Source: Cylindrodendrum hubeiense
Taxonomy: Eukaryota > Ascomycota > Sordariomycetes > Hypocreales > Nectriaceae
DNA length: 20,074 nt
Assembly (NCBI GenBank): GCA_014621425.1
Contig: JAANBB010000607.1
Coordinates: 1-20,074, forward strand
Reading direction: 5' to 3'
Shown here: positions 19,996 through 20,074 of the stretch, piece by piece
Numbering within the stretch: the first letter of the stretch is position 1
Layout of the letters: every line of letters starts with the position of its first letter
Program-made: the position numbers and the translations under genes
Notes under the pieces: generated by a model
Database searches by the model: none
What the model was told of the DNA's origin: nothing
Seen by the model: only the letters and a program-made list of their open reading frames with translations

Positions 19996-20074
19996 CCATG
20001 CCATGCCATGCCCTACCAATGCCCACCAATGCCCTACCAATGCCCTGCCATACCATATGCCTCGCCCTACCATG
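19996..20074. repeat. CCATG and CAATGCCCTAC short repeats
   Basis: Overlapping CCATG units are followed by units resembling CAATGCCCTAC with small changes. The tract runs to the window edge, so its full length is unknown. Confidence 0.75.

Larger units (their letters stand above)
18994..20074. other. Intergenic region with short repeats, no gene recognised
   Basis: No open frame has a recognisable domain. The region holds a 13-nt tandem repeat followed by TACC repeats near 19310-19366, and CCATG/CAATGCCC repeats at the right end (about 19990-20074). A gene may begin beyond the window edge. Confidence 0.5.

Overview
The window looks like nuclear DNA of a filamentous ascomycete (Pezizomycotina; a GC-rich sordariomycete is my best guess). 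The evidence is short GT-AG introns of 59-203 nt with fungal branch-point motifs (CTAAC, CTGAC), strong G/C bias at third codon positions, and four protein families typical of such fungi. Bacterial signals such as Shine-Dalgarno sites, operons and bacterial tRNA clusters are absent.

Layout. Bases 1-6242 hold no gene I can support: GC-rich DNA with CA/TG microsatellites and many short tandem duplications. A bZIP transcription factor gene (minus strand, three exons, 281 aa) lies at 6243-7296. Bases 7297-11913 are again without a recognisable gene. An intron-less tRNA pseudouridine synthase of the RluA/Rib2-Pus9 type is on the minus strand at 11914-13605. It is divergent from a three-exon hotdog-fold thioesterase (plus strand, 14659-15480, 175 aa), with about 1.05 kb between them. 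The thioesterase converges with a two-exon Gfo/Idh/MocA oxidoreductase (minus strand, 15600-16726, 349 aa); only 119 bp of AT-rich DNA separates the two stop codons. Bases 16727-18123 are gene-free. From 18124 to 18836 (minus) lies a degenerate fungal aminoglycoside-phosphotransferase-like (APH) pseudogene with several nonsense codons and frameshifts, interrupted by a 22-base G homopolymer. Next to it is an unrecognised but coding-like 50-codon fragment. The remainder to 20074 is repeat-rich intergenic DNA.

The four genes do not form an obvious pathway or biosynthetic cluster: one gene regulator, one tRNA modification enzyme, and two metabolic enzymes. The most informative details are a C-terminal Ala-Lys-Leu peroxisomal signal on the thioesterase, an arginine-rich N-terminal extension on the pseudouridine synthase that suggests dual mitochondrial/cytosolic targeting from two start codons, an Asp at the normally invariant Asn position of the bZIP basic region, and the APH relic. 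I found no convincing novel multi-gene system.
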